The translations under genes and the position numbers were made by a program. Shown one piece after another: positions 29,836-33,406 of a stretch of DNA of 33,406 nt. Source of the stretch: a virus; the IMG/VR virus record IMGVR_UViG_3300042894_001062, positions 1-33,406 of that record; one strand, written 5' to 3'. The notes beneath the pieces were generated by a model, which worked only from the letters and a program-made list of their open reading frames with translations, ran no database searches and was not told where the DNA came from. The first letter of the stretch is position 1; each line of letters starts with the position of its first letter.

Positions 29836-32048
29836 TGGATAAAAGAATATCAGATTTACAACAAGTACAATCTTTAAGCAACAATGATGTTTTGCCAATT
29901 GTTAATGGAAACCAAACAAGAAAAGTTTCGATTGCACAAATAAAAGCATCAATACCAACACCAGCAAGTCCATCATTGCAACAAGTAACCGATGTAAATA
30001 ATTTAACAAACAATCCAATTATATCAAAAGTTGGCTTTGAAACAATTACAGATGGGGAAACCGAAGATATATCATTCATTGGTGCTATGTCAATCAATGT
30101 TGGCGGAATCATTTCTAACAAAGGATTAATTACTTTAAGGGAAAATGGAAATGGAAGTGGAAATAGTGTTTTATTAACTACTGAATCTTTAAGTGCTGAT
30201 AGGTCAATAACACTACCAAACAAAAGTGGAATTATTGCTTTGACAAGTGATGTTGCACCAGCGGTTACAACAACAAGTCAATTAACTAATAATGGTGCTG
30301 ATGGAGTAAATCCATTTATAACTGCTTTGGATATTCCGACTGCTGGTCAAGCAAGTACATTAGTTCGTGAGGTAAAAAATATGACCGGTGCAACTTTAAC
30401 AAAAGGAACAGTAGTTTATATTTCGGGAGCAAATGGGAATAAAGCATTGGTATCAAAAGCACTTGCGACAACTGATGCTTTAAGTTCAAGAACATTTGGA
30501 TTGTTGCAATCTAACATTTTAAATAATGGTTTGGGAAATTGCGTTATTATTGGGGATTTAAGTGGCATTGATACATCATCATTTGCAGAGGGTGCTCAAT
30601 TATATTTAAGTGGTGTAACTGCTGGAACTTATACTGACACAAAAATATTAGCACCAACACATTTAGTTTATGTTGGTAAGGTAACAAGGTCGCATCCTAC
30701 ATTAGGTCAAATCGAGGTTGGTATTCAAAATGGTTATGAATTAGAAGAAATTCACGATGTAGCACTTTCAACACCGACAAACGACCAAGTATTGGCTTAT
30801 GATTTTGCTACATCATTGTGGAAAAATAAAACAATATCGCAAGGTACACCATTAGTAAGAGAAGAATTTACTTATTCTGGGGCGCAAACTTTTACTTTGT
30901 CAAATAATCCAAGCGCAATTTATATTGTATTTGTAAATGGCCAAGAATTAAAACAATCGCAATATTCATTATCTACTAATGTATTGACAATTTTAAACAC
31001 ATTAGAAATTGTTAATGGATTGCCCGACAAAGTGAGCATTATTTATACTGCAACTTTGGGAGGTGTATTGGATTATTATACAAAAGCGCAAACAGATGCA
31101 AAAAGTATTTTGACTGAATCGCCATTGCAAGGTGGTGGGGATTTAAGTGCCAATAGAACAATATCAATTCCGATGGCCGATGCTGATTATGATGGATATT
31201 TAAGTAGTAGCGCATTTAATAATTTTAATGCAAAACAAGATGCGATAATATTAACAACTAATAATTTCAGCGGTCAATCAACTTTAGTTGGTAATACATT
31301 AAACATTCCAAATTATGAGGGATTTATACCAAAATTAAAAGGCCACGAAACATTTAGGGGTGTAAATTTTTCTAACAATTCAACGACAGAAGTTACCAGC
31401 GGTGGTGTAACTATGTCAACAACTGCATCAGCAATTGCACGTTCCGTATCATCAACCAATTTTGCATCCAAGCAAATAAGAAAAGGTTTTTATGGAACGG
31501 TTGTATCGGCTGGTCGTTATACTGGTATTCGTGGAAGTGCTTTACTATGGTTTATGGGAGGTGGCTTTAAATATGTATGTGATGTTTACATTTCCGATAC
31601 TGCATTTGGAAGTGGATGCCGACAATTTTATGGACTTGCTGGGCAAACAACCGATTTGGGTTATTCTGATACGATTTTGGTTTCATCATTAACAAATGTA
31701 ATAGGGGTTGGTTCTGATGCATTAGATACTAACTTACAAATATTCCATAATGATGCTACCGGTACTGCAACAAAGGTTAATTTGGGAGTTAATTTTCCAG
31801 CCAATAGAAGTGCTGGAGCAGAATTAACAACAATTTATTCAATTGAATTGTATAATGATTCGGCAAGTACAAGTGTAAAATATTCTGTTGAAAATAAAGA
31901 AACTGGAGCAATTGCAACTGGAACAATAGGCACAAACTTACCATTGCATACACAAGGTTTAAATTTCTTTGCATCACGTTGTATGGGAGCCGGAGTAACT
32001 AATACCGGTCAATTTGATTTATTAACTTTAGGTACTTATTCACTTTAA
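29835..32048 (+). CDS. Tail fibre/receptor-binding protein (737 aa)
   Basis: The N-terminal SDLQQVQSLSNNDVLPIVNG is a common attachment start of Bacteroidota tail fibres. A repeat-rich shaft follows, then a small domain around ~180-300 (NMTGATLTKGTVVYISGANG and FGLLQSNILNNGLGNCVIIG) typical of fibre shafts. LTESPLQGGGDLSANRTISI (~431-450) recurs in related fibres. The distal region (~500-737) is Gly/Ser/Thr-rich and probably holds the receptor-binding trimer. It is the largest protein of the genome and is followed by three small fibre genes. Confidence 0.72.
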   Translation: MDKRISDLQQVQSLSNNDVLPIVNGNQTRKVSIAQIKASIPTPASPSLQQVTDVNNLTNNPIISKVGFETITDGETEDISFIGAMSINVGGIISNKGLITLRENGNGSGNSVLLTTESLSADRSITLPNKSGIIALTSDVAPAVTTTSQLTNNGADGVNPFITALDIPTAGQASTLVREVKNMTGATLTKGTVVYISGANGNKALVSKALATTDALSSRTFGLLQSNILNNGLGNCVIIGDLSGIDTSSFAEGAQLYLSGVTAGTYTDTKILAPTHLVYVGKVTRSHPTLGQIEVGIQNGYELEEIHDVALSTPTNDQVLAYDFATSLWKNKTISQGTPLVREEFTYSGAQTFTLSNNPSAIYIVFVNGQELKQSQYSLSTNVLTILNTLEIVNGLPDKVSIIYTATLGGVLDYYTKAQTDAKSILTESPLQGGGDLSANRTISIPMADADYDGYLSSSAFNNFNAKQDAIILTTNNFSGQSTLVGNTLNIPNYEGFIPKLKGHETFRGVNFSNNSTTEVTSGGVTMSTTASAIARSVSSTNFASKQIRKGFYGTVVSAGRYTGIRGSALLWFMGGGFKYVCDVYISDTAFGSGCRQFYGLAGQTTDLGYSDTILVSSLTNVIGVGSDALDTNLQIFHNDATGTATKVNLGVNFPANRSAGAELTTIYSIELYNDSASTSVKYSVENKETGAIATGTIGTNLPLHTQGLNFFASRCMGAGVTNTGQFDLLTLGTYSL

Positions 32049-32049
32049 T

Positions 32050-32274
32050 ATGGAACAATTTAATTTACAACATCAAATCATTGCATTTGATAACGGACAA
32101 GCGAATGTAAGATTATTTCCAAGCAATTTGGGTTTAATTGATAAAATAGAAACATTCAGAATTTATGAACACGAATGGGAAGCAGAATTGAATATTAATG
32201 ATTTTATTCAAGAAATGCTACCGATTTTGTACAATAATCTTGATGAAGAAACAAAACAAAATTACTACTTATGA
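32050..32274 (+). CDS. Hypothetical small fibre-module protein (74 aa)
   Basis: The protein begins MEQFNLQHQIIAFDNGQANV and ends IQEMLPILYNNLDEETKQNY. It is acidic, with a strand-rich start and helical end. It sits one base after the fibre gene and overlaps the next by four bases. A chaperone or fibre partner role is inferred from position alone. Confidence 0.5.
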   Translation: MEQFNLQHQIIAFDNGQANVRLFPSNLGLIDKIETFRIYEHEWEAELNINDFIQEMLPILYNNLDEETKQNYYL

Positions 32275-32933
32275 TAGCAGATAATAAATTGCCAAAAGGG
32301 CAAATTGTAGATTATATTTCTGATACAACACAAACTGCTTTAAATGGAAAGCAAGGAACTTTGACGTTAACAACTACTGGAACAAGTGGAGCAGCAACAT
32401 TAGTAAGTGATACTTTAAATATTCCGCAATATTCTGGAGGATCTTCCGTGCAAAGAGAATTTTTAAGAGCATTTTATCCATCTTGGAATTTTAACATTGT
32501 TAACAATTGGAGGTCTTGGGCGAGAAATACATCAAATATGTTATCAGCAGATGCTAACTTATCATTTGGTACTGCATCAACTCCAAGTGGATTATCAGAT
32601 GCGAATTTTATATTAGTAGTCGGAAAAACACAATTAAAAAATGTAAGGTGGTCAATGAGACATTCTGATGTAGGAGCAAGGGATATGGAAATATATATAA
32701 AGTCTTTTACATTTGCTAATGGTGTTGTAAGAGGTTCTGAAACTAACAATCAAGTTTTAGTACAGCAAACTTGGTCTATACCATTAGGTTCTTCTCAAAA
32801 TGGATTTAAAGACGATTTCACAATAGCAAGTCATACACTTGATAATATTACCGGAATACAGATAGCTTTTAGGCAAACAAGTGGAACAGTTATCGCAATT
32901 CAAGGGGTTAATTTAATTTTAGAATTTGAATAA
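32271..32933 (+). CDS. Second tail fibre/tip protein (220 aa)
   Basis: The N-terminus (ISDTTQTALNGKQGTLTLTT and DTLNIPQYSGG) is similar to the distal shaft segment of the large fibre (ANRTISIPMADADYDG and VGNTLNIPNYEG), suggesting a shared shaft motif, followed by an independent C-terminal domain. It may be a separate short fibre or a capping tip. It is separated from the large fibre by one small gene. Confidence 0.58.
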   Translation: MIADNKLPKGQIVDYISDTTQTALNGKQGTLTLTTTGTSGAATLVSDTLNIPQYSGGSSVQREFLRAFYPSWNFNIVNNWRSWARNTSNMLSADANLSFGTASTPSGLSDANFILVVGKTQLKNVRWSMRHSDVGARDMEIYIKSFTFANGVVRGSETNNQVLVQQTWSIPLGSSQNGFKDDFTIASHTLDNITGIQIAFRQTSGTVIAIQGVNLILEFE

Positions 32934-32934
32934 T

Positions 32935-33297
32935 ATGAAAGCAAGAATAGAAAATCAGAATTTTAAAGGAATTTATACAGATGAATTTATCCAAGATAAT
33001 TTATCTAATATTATAAATGGTCAATTGGTTTCGGAATGGGAATTGACAGAAATATTGCCAACTGAATTAGAACTTAAATATATTAATTTAAAATTTGATG
33101 GATTAGTTTATTTTGATGGGGCAAGTATCGATGAAATCGAAGAATCTGAAAACGCTAAAAAACAAGTTCAAAATCTTGAAGTATATAATGAACTATTATT
33201 AACGGATTGGTATGTTGTCAGATTTGTTGAAACTGGAATACCAATACCAGCTGAAATATTAGCAGAACGACAAGCAATAAGAAATAGATATGCATAA
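32935..33297 (+). CDS. Tail fibre assembly-like protein, DUF4376-like end (120 aa)
   Basis: The C-terminal LLTDWYVVRFVETGIPIPAE followed by AERQAIRN matches the end of tail fibre assembly chaperones (DUF4376-type). The N-terminal part (KARIENQNFKGIYTDEFIQD) is strand-rich. I use ATG 32935; a TTG-initiated extension to 32926 is unlikely. Its stop is also present at 18-20 in the terminal repeat, so on the circular map it is the last gene before the head module. Confidence 0.65.
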   Translation: MKARIENQNFKGIYTDEFIQDNLSNIINGQLVSEWELTEILPTELELKYINLKFDGLVYFDGASIDEIEESENAKKQVQNLEVYNELLLTDWYVVRFVETGIPIPAEILAERQAIRNRYA

Positions 33298-33403
33298 ATT
33301 GATTTTAAGCAATCAAAAATATATTTATATGTATTTGGTTGCTTAAAAAAAATATTGTCTTAAAATGCAAAAAAATAAACACAATCGTTATATTAATAAA
33401 ATT
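33278..33403. repeat. Terminal direct repeat, second copy
   Basis: Identical to 1-126. It contains the end of the fibre assembly gene, the 12-bp inverted repeat (33303-33314 with 33337-33348) and the CGTTATA element before the first head gene. Bases 33404-33406 differ from the expected continuation (127-129). Confidence 0.9.
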
Positions 33404-33406
33404 ATA

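Noticed and set aside
29753-30223. 156-codon open frame on the minus strand under the fibre gene
   Set aside because: It is a shadow of the strongly supported plus-strand fibre gene, has no start context and would be the only minus-strand gene.
31514-31524. CGTTATAC word inside the fibre gene
   Set aside because: No start codon at the expected four-base spacing and it lies in coding sequence; treated as a chance match.
1-33406. CRISPR arrays, insertion sequences, integrase or attachment site
   Set aside because: No spaced direct repeats, no transposase or recombinase motifs and no flanking target duplications were seen; a prophage origin is not supported.

Overview
The window looks like one complete, circularly mapping genome of a virulent tailed phage (siphovirus-type) infecting a member of the Bacteroidota, probably a Flavobacterium-like host. 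The DNA is strongly AT-rich. Genes lack Shine-Dalgarno sequences and start after A-rich leaders. Three promoters match the Bacteroidota consensus (TTTG or TTG, 18-21 nt, TAnnTTTG). All recognised genes lie on the + strand and are tightly packed, often with ATGA overlaps. The first 126 bases recur exactly at 33278-33403, so the contig closes into a circle of about 33,277 bp. The last tail gene (stop at 33297, repeated at 18-20) then leads into the head genes. I see no integrase, repressor, DNA polymerase or tRNA gene.

Layout: 133-5829 is the head module: two or three small head proteins, major capsid protein, tail tube protein, portal and head-tail connector. Intrinsic terminators follow the capsid gene and the tail tube gene. 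5924-6860 is a lysis cluster: small basic peptide, holin, M15 peptidase and one small unknown gene. 6861-7086 is non-coding and holds a 66-bp pure A/T tract. 7087-8447 holds NinG, a probable small RNA with its own promoter and terminator, and a long structured leader. That leader ends in a complete hammerhead self-cleaving ribozyme directly upstream of a small gene, and further small ORFs follow. 8472-10778 is a recombination region (RadC-like JAB protein, small proteins, ERF annealing protein, SSB-like protein). 10835-15726 carries a DnaB-like ATPase, a phage sigma factor, small paralogous proteins, a PD-(D/E)XK-like protein, a PAPS-reductase-like PP-loop enzyme, a FEN-type exonuclease and a DnaA-domain-IV-like protein.

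15729-20330 is a predicted DNA-base hypermodification island: two tandem ParB-like proteins, a TET/JBP-like 2OG-Fe(II) dioxygenase, a fold-type-II PLP enzyme, an amino acid:DNA transferase-like protein (formerly aGPT-PPlase) and a 5-hydroxymethyluracil DNA kinase-like P-loop protein. There is no dUMP hydroxymethylase and no cytosine C5-methyltransferase. The simplest inference is that the dioxygenase oxidises a pyrimidine methyl group already in DNA, most likely thymine. The kinase would then activate it, the transferase would attach an amino acid, and the PLP enzyme would remodel the adduct. 20320-33297 carries the terminase, tail assembly chaperones with a probable -1 frameshift, tail proteins, tape measure, an XkdF-like prohead protease and tail fibres.

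The regulatory layer is unusually visible. A 68-bp element occurs twice, before the lysis cluster and before the transferase-kinase-terminase block. The word CGTTATAC sits exactly 4 nt before the start codon of three module-leading genes. A shared leader related to AATCACTAAAAACAAAA precedes four early/middle genes. The phage sigma factor is an obvious candidate reader of one of these signals.
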